Shown here piece after piece: positions 17,504-24,954 of a stretch of 36,752 nucleotides of DNA. The DNA is from CAZGYE01 sp964530165 (GTDB taxonomy: Bacteria > Planctomycetota > Planctomycetia > Planctomycetales > Planctomycetaceae), in contig CAZGYE010000018.1 of assembly GCA_964530165.1 (NCBI GenBank), positions 1 through 36,752 of the forward strand, in the 5' to 3' direction. Positions within the stretch are counted from its first letter, which is position 1; each line of letters begins with the position of its first letter. A program made the translations under genes and the position numbers. The notes under the pieces were generated by a model. That model saw only the letters and a list, made by a program, of their open reading frames with translations, ran no database searches and was not told the DNA's origin.

Positions 17504-17938
17504 TTACACCCGACGGTCAGCGTTCCGGCGCCGAAAGGGATAGAACCACACGCCGTAGGGCAGGAAGCGGACTGGCAGCGGTTGTTCCAATCGTCTCGCG
17601 TTTCCCAGCCGCCAGGCGAATTGGCCCTTCAGTAATGCGCGGGGCACACAAGCCGCCGCCGCGTCGCGCGGCCGGCATCGCGCGGTCTCGACAATCTCCA
17701 CCGTGCCGACGAGCACGCCGCGCGGCAGCGATTCGATGTCGAGCTGATACTTGCGGATTGCCGCGTCGGCAGCAGGAATCTCAGCGAGCTTCTTGGCCGA
17801 GTAGAGGTAGATCGGCCCGCGCACCTGTGTGTTCTGCGAACGGACTTCGATCGTCTTGACGCCGCGCAGGATCAGCTCGACCCACGGTTGGCGGATTCCC
17901 AGGGCGATCAGGTTCTTGTCGGGATGAGCGATTGTCAT
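17504..17938 (-). CDS. ASCH domain-containing protein
   Basis: The 144-residue protein has the hallmark opening of ASCH/PUA-like domains: LIALGIRQPWVELILRGVKTIEVRSQNT, with the GxRQPW and K-x-x-E-V-R features near residues 13-32, followed by GPIYLYSAKK and GVLVGTVEIVE. ASCH proteins bind RNA or modified nucleosides; some act as amidohydrolases on acetylated cytidine. This one is a single domain with an Arg-rich tail, and its substrate is unknown. A longer form starting at 17980 would overlap the upstream MBL gene by 20 bases. I chose ATG 17938, where homology begins shortly after. It lies 22 bases downstream of the MBL gene and is probably co-transcribed with it. Confidence 0.85.
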   Translation of the reverse strand: MTIAHPDKNLIALGIRQPWVELILRGVKTIEVRSQNTQVRGPIYLYSAKKLAEIPAADAAIRKYQLDIESLPRGVLVGTVEIVETARCRPRDAAAACVPRALLKGQFAWRLGNARRLEQPLPVRFLPYGVWFYPFRRRNADRRV

Positions 17939-17960
17939 GGTGTGGTCCGAGCGGCGTCCT

Positions 17961-19355
17961 TCATGCCTCGAACGATTCATACAACTCTGGAATCATTGGG
18001 TCCTCGTCGCAACAGTCCCGGATGATCGCGGCCAGTGACGCGGCGGCTTCCGGCTCGCCGTGGACCAGAAATGCCTGGCCGATTCCGGTCTCCGAGGCCA
18101 TGTGTTCGTACCACCATTTGAAGTCCTCGGCATCCGCGTGGGCCGAGAGGCCGCCCATCGTTTCCACTTTCGCCCTGAGCGGATAATCGCGGTCGAAAAT
18201 GCGGACTTTCTCCCGGCGTTCGACCAGCCGGCGTCCCAGCGTGTGCTGCGCCTGGAAGCCGATGATGACAATCGTGTTCTCGATGTCCGCGACGGCATGT
18301 TTCAGATGGTGCAGCACGCGGCCGTTTTCGCACATTCCGCTGGCAGCGATCACGACGAACGCCCCCTTGCGGTGATTCAAGGCGATGCTCTCCTGCTGAG
18401 ACCCGATGTAGGTGAGTCCCTGGAAGCCGAATGCATCGTCATCGTTGTCCAGCGTGTTCTGTACGCCGGCGTCCATGACGTCCGGATGTCGGCGATAAAC
18501 CGACGTGAGCCGCGTCGACAAGGGACTGTCGACGAATATCGGAATCGGCGGCAAGCGGCCTTCCTTCTTCAATTCGTTCAGAAAGTAGACCACCTGCTGC
18601 GTTCGTCCCAGACTGAACGCGGGAATAATGACCCGGCCGTCGACGGCAAACGCCTCGCCGACGATCCGCAGCAATTCGGCTTTCAGCTCGTCCGGCGGAG
18701 GATGCAGGCGGTTCCCATACGTCGACTCGCTGATCAGGATGTCGCAGCCGGGGATCAACTGGGGGTCTCGCAGCAAGGGCAGGTTTCGACGGCCCAGATC
18801 ACCGGTGAACACGACCCGGCGGACGTCGCCGCGGTCGCGGATGTCCATTTCGCAGATGGCCGAGCCAAGAATATGCCCCGCGTCGGAGAGCCGCAACCGA
18901 AATTCCGGAGAAAGCTCATGCCAGCGGCCGTATGCGAGCGGCTCAAACTGCCCGTCGAGCTGTTTGACGTGATGTTCGTCATACAGCGGCTCGATCGGGG
19001 GATGACCGGGTTGGAGGTGATGCCGCAGATAACGGACATCCTCCGCCTGAATCCGCGCGCTGTCACGGAGCATGATGGCCGCCACGTCTGCGGTGGCCTC
19101 GGTGCAGAACACCGGTCCGCGGAAACCCTCTCGATACAGTCCGGGCAGGTTTCCACAATGATCGATGTGGGCATGAGACAAGATGACCGCATCGAGGTCT
19201 TTCGGCCGGCAACGGAACTGTTCGTTCTTGGCCCGTGCCTGTTTTCGGCGTCCTTGGAAGAGTCCGCAATCCAGCAGAATCCGCAGGGTGCTGGTTTCGA
19301 GCAGATGCTGACTGCCGGTGACTTCGCCGGCCGCTCCCAGAAACGTGATCTTCAT
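17961..19355 (-). CDS. MBL-fold metallohydrolase with beta-CASP domain (RNA-processing exonuclease family)
   Basis: The 464-residue protein has the metallo-beta-lactamase motif SHAHIDHCG (H61, H63, D65, H66) and further metal ligands in DAGHILGSA and FTGDLG. A beta-CASP insertion follows (ESTYGNRLHP, VIIPAFSLGRTQQVVYFL, IAASGMCENGRVLHHL). The C-terminal RMMBL region is GGLSAHADAEDFKWWYEHM with the final His in LVHGEPEAA. This is the full architecture of the CPSF73/Ysh1-like bacterial and archaeal nucleases that cut or trim RNA. The start gives the family's MKITFLGAAGEVTGS N-terminus, although no strong ribosome site is visible. Its ASCH neighbour, also RNA-linked, lies immediately downstream. 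Confidence 0.93.
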   Translation of the reverse strand: MKITFLGAAGEVTGSQHLLETSTLRILLDCGLFQGRRKQARAKNEQFRCRPKDLDAVILSHAHIDHCGNLPGLYREGFRGPVFCTEATADVAAIMLRDSARIQAEDVRYLRHHLQPGHPPIEPLYDEHHVKQLDGQFEPLAYGRWHELSPEFRLRLSDAGHILGSAICEMDIRDRGDVRRVVFTGDLGRRNLPLLRDPQLIPGCDILISESTYGNRLHPPPDELKAELLRIVGEAFAVDGRVIIPAFSLGRTQQVVYFLNELKKEGRLPPIPIFVDSPLSTRLTSVYRRHPDVMDAGVQNTLDNDDDAFGFQGLTYIGSQQESIALNHRKGAFVVIAASGMCENGRVLHHLKHAVADIENTIVIIGFQAQHTLGRRLVERREKVRIFDRDYPLRAKVETMGGLSAHADAEDFKWWYEHMASETGIGQAFLVHGEPEAAASLAAIIRDCCDEDPMIPELYESFEA

Positions 19356-19484
19356 GCCGCTGACTTTGCCGAATCAGCCGTCGCTTGTCGAGTGCAAACG
19401 CCTTCAGAACAACGAGTCTACAAACCTTTCCAGGAACGGTGTGCAACACAAGTACAATCATTTCAATAACTTACAATTTTGCAT

Positions 19485-19514
19485 TTGACCACGCTTCACC
19501 GCGTGAGGTAGAAT
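19485..19514 (+). promoter_or_regulatory. sigma70-like promoter of the unknown gene at 19647
   Basis: TTGACC and TAGAAT are separated by 18 bases in an AT-richer stretch between divergent genes. The predicted start is near 19521, giving a leader of about 125 bases that contains two hairpins. Confidence 0.5.
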
Positions 19515-19533
19515 TGATTGAATGGGTTGGATC

Positions 19534-19602
19534 CTTTCTGACGATCTTTCTTGTCAGAGAAAGAGTGCGGACCTGGATGGGATGACTTCAGCCTTGGCTG
19601 AA
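19534..19602 (+). repeat. two hairpins in the 5' leader of the unknown gene
   Basis: Hairpin 1 pairs CTTTCTGAC (19534-19542) with GTCAGAGAAAG (19553-19563), leaving two bulged bases. Hairpin 2 is the perfect palindrome TTCAGCCTTGGCTGAA (19587-19602). A purine-rich AGGAGAAAA follows but leads to ATAG, not a start codon. The real ribosome site (AGGTG) lies just before ATG 19647. The leader may be regulatory, but no known riboswitch class is recognised. Confidence 0.4.
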
Positions 19603-19646
19603 AGGAGAAAATTCATAGAATAAACAGAATACGAGAGGGTAGGTGT

Positions 19647-20192
19647 ATGGATTTCGTCTTGAAAGGCTCAGAGTCACTCCGTCGGCTGTTCGCGGCGTTG
19701 ACCGAGCAAACTTTCCAGGTCGAGCTGGGTGTGGTCGATCCGAAAATGACCGACTACCTGGTCGAATTACTGGTTCGATTCGTCAAGATGGATACCGTCT
19801 ACCGCATTCGCGACACCAGGGGGCGACGCCTGGAAGACGTCGCCGAGATGCTCCTCGAAGCCGAGCAGCGACAGGCGAAACCGCGACGGGAGATCTACCG
19901 GCACATCGGGGATTTCACCCTGTTCTGGACGGGGCTGTATCCCGAGGCCCTCTCGCGGCTGAAATCGCCCGACCGGAAGGATCATCTGATCGATTACTTC
20001 CAGCAAGGCAAACAGTCCTACTACATCGCCAGCACCTTCGACGAAGAGCCGTACCAGGACGAGGCTCCGGTGCTCCGCCGGCTCAGCCGCGACTTTGAGC
20101 TCTGCACGGTCGGGTTGAACCGCGTTCGGAAGGAATGGGAGAAACTTCCAGCGGCCGCGGCGCCCAAACCGTGGGATGCCGAGCAGAATTGA
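19647..20192 (+). CDS. conserved-looking protein of unknown function
   Basis: The 181-residue protein is soluble, charged and predicted mainly helical, with no signal peptide or membrane segment. I do not recognise a named family. Visible features are an N-terminal segment (LRRLFAALTEQTFQVELGVVDPKMTDYLVELLVRFVK), a central REIYRHIGDFTLFWTGLYPEAL segment and a Tyr-rich stretch GKQSYYIASTF. The last of these could form a helical bundle surface. A GAGGGTAGGTG ribosome site precedes the ATG. Good codon bias and a promoter-like leader argue for a real gene. It is transcribed divergently from the MBL gene and converges with the potassium channel gene 16 bases away. Confidence 0.8.
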   Translation: MDFVLKGSESLRRLFAALTEQTFQVELGVVDPKMTDYLVELLVRFVKMDTVYRIRDTRGRRLEDVAEMLLEAEQRQAKPRREIYRHIGDFTLFWTGLYPEALSRLKSPDRKDHLIDYFQQGKQSYYIASTFDEEPYQDEAPVLRRLSRDFELCTVGLNRVRKEWEKLPAAAAPKPWDAEQN

Positions 20193-20208
20193 CGGCCGCT
20201 CGAACAGG

Positions 20209-21204
20209 CTACTCTTCCCCGCCGATTTCTTCGACCACCTCGTTGACCGCCTCGGTGCTGCCGAAGGCGAATAGGGAGTCGCCGGCTTGGAGGACGGCTG
20301 TGCCGGGCGGGGGCATCAGTCGCTCGCCGTTGGCGCGGTGGATGCCGATGACCATCACCCCTTTGGCCCTGAGGTCGGTGTCCATGAGCTGTTTGCCGAC
20401 GTAGGGGCTATCTTCCAGGACTTGCACGTCGGCCAGTTCCAGCTCGTTGCCGTGGGTGTCGGCGATTTCGAGGAAGTCTTCGATGCTAGGGCTGATCATG
20501 AAGCGGGCCATCTTCTCGGCGCCGGAGCTGAAGGGGCTGACGACTCGGCTGGCGCCGGCCCGCTCCATCTTTTCGATGGCCTTTTCGTCGCTGGCGCGGG
20601 CGATGATTTGTAGCTCTGAGGCCAGCATGCGGGCCGAGAGGACCACGTACACGTTGTCGGCATCGGTGGGCAGGACCGAGGTGAGCGCCCGGGCCCGCTC
20701 GATGCCCGCCCTGAGGAGCACGTCGTCGTCGGTGGCATCGCCCAGAACGTACAACCAGCCGTTTTCTTCACACACCGGGACGAGCACTTCTTCATCAACG
20801 TCGATCACGATGAACTGCTTTTCCCGCTCCTGCAGGTAGTCGCAGATGGTTCGTCCCATCCGCCCGGTGCCGCAGACGATGAAGTGGTTTTGTAGTTCCT
20901 CGATGGCCTTTTCCATGCGCCGCCTCTCCCTCATCTGGATCGAACGCAATTGGGCGTCCACCACGAATTGCCCCAGTTGAAACGCGCTGTACGTGAAGAT
21001 TCCTAGCCCGCAGACCAGGTAAACCATCACAAAAACCTCGCCGGCTTTGTTCGGCGCGGCATCAATTGAGCCGACCGTCGTCAGCGTGATGACGGCCATG
21101 TACAGCGAATGCAGCCACGGCTTTTCTGTGATCACCCGCAGGCCGACCGTGCCGACGGCGGTCAACCCAAACAACAAACCAACGGTAAAAAGAGCCCGCC
21201 GCAT
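20209..21204 (-). CDS. two-TM potassium channel family protein with RCK (TrkA-N/TrkA-C) domains
   Basis: The 331-residue protein has TM1 at about residues 4-24, a pore helix and filter at about 33-48, and TM2 at about 56-82. The RCK_N Rossmann domain has the nucleotide motif CGTGRMG (residues 111-117). A TrkA-C domain lies at about 235-331 (ELADVQVLEDSPYVGKQL). This is the MthK/GsuK-like plan, in which ligands on the RCK ring gate the pore. The filter reads TTVGSIDAA rather than the usual TVGYGD. A TTG at 21231 is in frame, but the ATG at 21204 starts the first membrane segment, and AAGGAGGGGG ends 13 bases before it. An octamer repeat array lies in the leader. Confidence 0.92.
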   Translation of the reverse strand: MRRALFTVGLLFGLTAVGTVGLRVITEKPWLHSLYMAVITLTTVGSIDAAPNKAGEVFVMVYLVCGLGIFTYSAFQLGQFVVDAQLRSIQMRERRRMEKAIEELQNHFIVCGTGRMGRTICDYLQEREKQFIVIDVDEEVLVPVCEENGWLYVLGDATDDDVLLRAGIERARALTSVLPTDADNVYVVLSARMLASELQIIARASDEKAIEKMERAGASRVVSPFSSGAEKMARFMISPSIEDFLEIADTHGNELELADVQVLEDSPYVGKQLMDTDLRAKGVMVIGIHRANGERLMPPPGTAVLQAGDSLFAFGSTEAVNEVVEEIGGEE

Positions 21205-21282
21205 GGAAGATCGCGTTGCCCCCTCCTTCAAGTTGAAGAGTTGAAAAGTCGAAGCGTCTGTCCGTACCGATCACCCTGCGTT

Positions 21283-21330
21283 CTCCGACTCTCCGACTCT
21301 TGCACCTTTCGACTTTTGGACTTTTCGACC
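21283..21330. repeat. six degenerate 8-bp tandem repeats upstream of the potassium channel gene
   Basis: The plus strand reads CTCCGACT twice, then CTTGCACC, TTTCGACT, TTTGGACT and TTTCGACC, each exactly 8 bases. A partner block (AAAAGTCGAAG near 21244-21254) is complementary to part of the array, so the transcript of the channel leader could fold into a long stem just before the ribosome site. Confidence 0.7.
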
Positions 21331-21396
21331 CGGCACAACGCTTCGCCGTTTTTCTGCAACAGGCAACGCCATCCACGACGCCGCGTACAACTTGAG

Positions 21397-21531
21397 TAGA
21401 AGCAGTTTCAAAACTGGGTTACTGGCATGGGTGGCTGGGGTCGAACATCGTGAGCCCCCAGGATTTGCAGCCTCTGTGGGGTCGCGTTGCTCCACCACAG
21501 CCACCCGGATAGGGTTTTGAAACGGCTTCTA
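21397..21531. repeat. long inverted-repeat element, copy A of the GTGGC hairpin family
   Basis: Outer arms of 18 bp (21397-21414 and 21514-21531) match with one mismatch (AGAAGC...GTTTTGAAACGGCTTCT side). Inside, GGGTGGCTG (21429-21437) pairs with CAGCCACCC (21498-21506). An inner stem GAGCCCCCAG pairs imperfectly with CTGTGGGGTC. The right arm ends 3 bases past the hpnE stop codon, so it could end transcription or stabilise the hpnE message. The core matches the element at 31887 in inverted orientation. Confidence 0.75.
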
Positions 21532-21533
21532 GT

Positions 21534-22934
21534 TTACAGACCTAGCAGGAGTCTTGACAACAGGCCGATGGGCAAGTCGGGCTGCAGCAGTTTTTCCTCT
21601 CGGCCATGACGCGCCAAGACGTTCTCGGCCGCCCGGTAGCCGCTGCGGACGGCCCCTTCCATGGTGGCCGGCCAGCCGGTACGGGTCCAATCGCCGGCCA
21701 GTTGCAGGTTGGAAATCGGCGACTGCCCGGTGGGCCGCAATTCCTCGGCGCCCGGCTTCACCGAGAACACCGCCTTGTGCTCGGTCACCAGCCGTGAATG
21801 AACCCGTTTCGCTCCTGCCGTATTCGGCCAGACCTCCGCCAGATCGCGGACGACCTCACCGATCGTTTGCTGCTGCGACCTGCCGACCAGATGGCGGCCC
21901 GCGCTGATCACGATCTGGTAATAGAAAAGGCGGTCGTCAGGCAGGTCCCGCTGCAAGATGGTGCGATTGAACATCCACTGGCTCAACCGCCCGATCAACA
22001 CGGCATGGGGCAGCGAGGTGATCGGGCGGTCGAACCACAGGTGCACGCTGGAAATGGGGGCGTATTCCAATTCCATAATTCCCACGAACTGTGGATGTGC
22101 TCGCAACGATTCGGGCAACAGCGCTGGCACCAGGTGATGCGGTACCGCGACGATGAAGTCGTCAGCCCGGAGACGCTCGCCACTGCGCAGCTCGACAGCG
22201 GTGGCAACGTTTTCGTCGATCACCAGGCGTTTGACCCCCGACTGCAGGCGAACAGTCACGCCGCGGCGGGTCAACCATTCGGTCAACCGCGATCCGTACA
22301 ACTCGTCCAGCGGAACGGCGGGGATCAGGACCTGCCAGCCTTCCCGGTTCGCCAGAAAGCCGTCGACGAACACCTTGCGGGCGGCAGAGACGGCAATGCG
22401 ATCGAGTGTTTCGCTCAGAGCGCTCACCAGCACGACGCTCCAGAACCGCTCGATCGCTGCCGAGGTTTGTCGGTGCTGACGGAGCCACTCGGCAAAAGTT
22501 TGATCGTTGCCGTGCGAAGGATGGCTCTTCACCAGCTCCCGCAGACCTTGGGCAAGCAGCGACCGATCGCGGCGGTTTAGATAGCTTACTTTCCGCAACG
22601 ACGGCCACAGGTGAAACGGCGAGGGCAGTCGACTTGCTGTCAGCCGGTTGACGACTCCGTCGCGACCGATGAAATAAAGCTCCGGCTCGCGGCGGAACAG
22701 ATCGGAAAGTCCGACGGTGTCGCAGAAGTGCCGGAAATTCGTACAGCAGCCCATGCTGACGTGCTGGCAGTTATCGATGCACGTTCCGGTCTCGCGGTCG
22801 ATAAACGAGCTGGCCCGTCCTCCCAGACGGGGCCGCGATTCGAGCAGCGTCACCGAGACGTTTCGCTGAGCCAGTGCAGCCGCCGCGGCGAGTCCGGCCA
22901 GGCCGCCGCCAACGATGATCGTCGTCTTTGCCAT
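21534..22934 (-). CDS. hpnE: hydroxysqualene dehydroxylase (squalene-associated FAD-dependent desaturase)
   Basis: The 466-residue protein is a full-length FAD flavoprotein of the HpnE family, which reduces hydroxysqualene to squalene in the hopanoid/squalene pathway. The FAD motif is IIVGGGLAGLAAAAAL at residues 6-21, followed by LLESRPRLGGRASSF. The family-specific segment DNCQHVSMGCCTNFRHFC near residues 54-71 is present. The C-terminal FAD loop LQLAGDWTRTGWPATMEGAVRSG is intact. The start ATG is fixed by the flavin motif. Only 4 bases separate the ATG from a palindromic repeat array, and no ribosome site is visible. Partner genes hpnC and hpnD are not in the window. Confidence 0.93.
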   Translation of the reverse strand: MAKTTIIVGGGLAGLAAAAALAQRNVSVTLLESRPRLGGRASSFIDRETGTCIDNCQHVSMGCCTNFRHFCDTVGLSDLFRREPELYFIGRDGVVNRLTASRLPSPFHLWPSLRKVSYLNRRDRSLLAQGLRELVKSHPSHGNDQTFAEWLRQHRQTSAAIERFWSVVLVSALSETLDRIAVSAARKVFVDGFLANREGWQVLIPAVPLDELYGSRLTEWLTRRGVTVRLQSGVKRLVIDENVATAVELRSGERLRADDFIVAVPHHLVPALLPESLRAHPQFVGIMELEYAPISSVHLWFDRPITSLPHAVLIGRLSQWMFNRTILQRDLPDDRLFYYQIVISAGRHLVGRSQQQTIGEVVRDLAEVWPNTAGAKRVHSRLVTEHKAVFSVKPGAEELRPTGQSPISNLQLAGDWTRTGWPATMEGAVRSGYRAAENVLARHGREEKLLQPDLPIGLLSRLLLGL

Positions 22935-22938
22935 GATT

Positions 22939-23028
22939 GTGGGGCAGGCTTTCCAGCCTGCCGATCGGGTGGGGCAGACTGGAAAGCCTGCCGATCGGGT
23001 GGGGCAGGCTGGAAAGCCTGCCCCACAC
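22939..23028. repeat. array of three 30-bp palindromic units between ggt and hpnE
   Basis: Three head-to-tail units of exactly 30 bp begin GTGGGGCAG at 22939, 22969 and 22999. Each contains a hairpin with stem CAGGCT/AGCCTG. The four-base loop is TTCC in unit 1 and GGAA in units 2 and 3, which are reverse complements of each other. The third unit ends in CCCCAC in place of GATCGG, so the array as a whole begins and ends with complementary GTGGGGCAG/CTGCCCCAC. It fills nearly all the space between the ggt stop (23046) and the hpnE start. Confidence 0.85.
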
Positions 23029-23045
23029 TCAAATGGATGTCGCGT

Positions 23046-24674
23046 TCAATAGGAGAGCGCATAGCCGTCGCGGCGAGGGTCGGCTGCGGCCAGCCGGGCG
23101 CCGGAATCGGGGTCGATCATCACCGCTTGACCGCCGCCGACCAGCATCGAAAAATCGCCGATCGACTCCAGCACGTGTCCTCGCGCGGTCAACTGCTCGC
23201 GGACGTCTGAGTCGACGCGGTCTTCGATCTGCATGCGGGTCTCTTCCCAAACCCGAAACCGGGGCGCCTCGATGGCGGTTTGCGGATCGGCGCCGAACTC
23301 GACGATGTTCAACAGCATCTGGAGAGTTGTCTGCAAGATGCCCCAACTGCCGGGCGTCGCCATCGAAAACCAGAACTTGCCGTCGCGAAAGACCTGGACC
23401 GGGGCCATGCAGCTCGACCAGCGCTTGCCCGGCTGCAAAAGGTTGGGGGTCGGGCAAGCCGGATCGATTTCGGTCCACCAGATGAAGTTGTTCAACGTGA
23501 TGCCCGTGCCGGGAACCATCACCCCCGACCCGAACGCGTTGCCGAGCGATTGCGTGATGCTGGCGACATTGCCCTCGGCGTCGACGGCGGCCAGGTGCGT
23601 GGTCAGCCCGTCCGTTTTGCCGGGCGAAACAACGCCCGCCTCGCGCGGGCCGCGCCATCGTTCCCCTTCACTGCGAGACGCCTGTTTGGGGTTGATGAGC
23701 TTTCGACGTCCTGCCGTGTAGTCCTCGCTCAACAGGCGGTCGAGCGGGACCGGATGAAATTTGGGATCGCCGCACCAGCGAATCCGATCGGCCACGGCCA
23801 GCTTGATCGCCTCGCTGAGCACGTGGATATAGTCCGCCGAGTTGTGACCGAGCGACTTCAGGTCGGTCGTTTCCAGCAGCTTCAACGTTTGCAGGATCTG
23901 GAAACCCTCGCAGTTCGGCGGGCAGGTTTTGACTTCCAGGCCGCGATAGCTCACGCTGATGGGGGATTCCCAATCGGGTGTGTACCCGGCCAGATCTTCT
24001 CGCGTGAGCAGACCGTCCTGGGACCCGATGTAATCGGCGATCCGCCCGCCGAGTTCGCCGTGGTAGAAATGGTCGGCACCATGCTCGCCGATGCCGCGAA
24101 ACGAGGCGGCCAGGTCCGGCTGCCGCAGCACAGCACCGAGCCGGCATGGGACGCCGCTGAAAACCTCCCGTCCGGCATCGTTCAGCCGCGGCAAGGCCAG
24201 CTCCAAGAGCCGGGCATTCAGCGGATGCAGCGGGAAACCTTCCTCTGCCAGCCGGATCGCCGCGGCGAAGACTTTCGCGGCCGGCATCGTGCCGTGCGCC
24301 CGCAGCGCCTCCATCCACCCTGCAACCGAACCGGGAATCAGGCAGGCGCGCGGTCCGTGATCTTGTTGCTCCGGGGTGAACTGATCCGGCGTGGCGGCGG
24401 CCGGCGTGTTGCCGCTGAAGTTCAGCACTTTCGTCTCACCGCCGGAGAGATGCAGCAGCAGGAAACCGACACCGCCGAGTCCGCTCATGTACGGCTCGAC
24501 GACGTTGAGCGCCGCGGCGGTCGCCACGACGGCGTCGACCGCGTTGCCGCCGGCCCGCAAAACATCCAAGCCGGCCCCGGTGGCCAACGGATGAGCCGAT
24601 GCCACCGCCCCGCACATGCCGGCAACAGTTGGTCTGGTGCGAGTCCAGTTGGTCTGGTCGTTCATCTCGGGCAT
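23046..24674 (-). CDS. ggt: gamma-glutamyltransferase family protein
   Basis: The 542-residue protein is a full-length Ntn-hydrolase of the gamma-glutamyltransferase family. The N-terminal part shows ASAHPLATGAGLDVLRAGGNAVDAVVA and PYMSGLGGVGF. The self-processing and catalytic Thr is the first Thr of the TTHLAAVDAEGN motif near residue 357. The oxyanion and substrate segment is RWSSCMAP, where relatives have SSM.P; the glycine loop reads ATPGSWG rather than SPGGS. I see no signal peptide, unlike classical periplasmic GGTs. The enzyme probably removes or transfers gamma-glutamyl groups; the changes leave the preferred substrate open. An AGAGG site lies 8-9 bases before ATG 24674. The gene has an extended -10 promoter and is followed by hpnE on the same strand. 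Confidence 0.93.
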   Translation of the reverse strand: MPEMNDQTNWTRTRPTVAGMCGAVASAHPLATGAGLDVLRAGGNAVDAVVATAAALNVVEPYMSGLGGVGFLLLHLSGGETKVLNFSGNTPAAATPDQFTPEQQDHGPRACLIPGSVAGWMEALRAHGTMPAAKVFAAAIRLAEEGFPLHPLNARLLELALPRLNDAGREVFSGVPCRLGAVLRQPDLAASFRGIGEHGADHFYHGELGGRIADYIGSQDGLLTREDLAGYTPDWESPISVSYRGLEVKTCPPNCEGFQILQTLKLLETTDLKSLGHNSADYIHVLSEAIKLAVADRIRWCGDPKFHPVPLDRLLSEDYTAGRRKLINPKQASRSEGERWRGPREAGVVSPGKTDGLTTHLAAVDAEGNVASITQSLGNAFGSGVMVPGTGITLNNFIWWTEIDPACPTPNLLQPGKRWSSCMAPVQVFRDGKFWFSMATPGSWGILQTTLQMLLNIVEFGADPQTAIEAPRFRVWEETRMQIEDRVDSDVREQLTARGHVLESIGDFSMLVGGGQAVMIDPDSGARLAAADPRRDGYALSY

Positions 24675-24726
24675 CGTTTTTGCCTCTTGGTCTTGTGAAT
24701 GTCATCGATCGAGACGGTGCAGTAGG

Positions 24727-24755
24727 ATTATATCAAGTGCCCCTCTTGTCCATAA
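24727..24755 (-). promoter_or_regulatory. extended -10 promoter of ggt
   Basis: On the minus strand TGATATAAT (24735-24727) is a perfect extended -10 element. A weak TTATGG lies 17 bases upstream as a possible -35. The predicted start near 24720 gives a leader of about 45 bases before ATG 24674. This is the best promoter match in the window. Confidence 0.6.
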
Positions 24756-24879
24756 GAAATCCACGGTCGTCCCGACAAGACTTGGTCCCTCACCGATTGC
24801 ATCTCGTTGGTTGTCATGGAACAGGAAGGTTTGACTGATGCGCTCACCGCAGATCGTCACTTCGAACAAGCGGCCGGGC

Positions 24880-24954
24880 GGCGGGGCCAGAGCAACAGCG
24901 ATGGCCCTGTTGTGCTACTATCGCCGGGGCCGTCGCGTGCGCTCTGGCCCCGCC
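24880..24954. repeat. long inverted repeat upstream of the giant propeller gene
   Basis: GGCGGGGCCAGAGC (24880-24893) is perfectly complementary to GCTCTGGCCCCGCC (24941-24954). Inside, GCGATGGCCC and GGGCCGTCGC pair with one mismatch, so a double hairpin of about 75 bases can form. It resembles the GTGGC family in layout but the sequence differs. Confidence 0.7.

Larger units (their letters stand above)
21205..21533. other. 329-base intergenic region made mostly of repeats
   Basis: This gap between the potassium channel gene and hpnE holds the ribosome site of the channel gene, a 48-bp octamer array and a 135-bp inverted-repeat element, both listed separately. No credible coding region is seen between them. 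Confidence 0.7.

Noticed and set aside
18060..19469. 469-codon plus-strand frame over the MBL gene
   Set aside because: It is antisense to a protein with all beta-CASP motifs; no independent evidence.
22939..23028. CRISPR array
   Set aside because: Three contiguous palindromic 30-bp units without unique spacers and no cas gene nearby; this is a tandem palindrome array.
24625..24660. Repeated GTTGGTCTGGT at two places 20 bases apart
   Set aside because: It lies inside the ggt coding region and encodes a short low-complexity N-terminus; no further structure.
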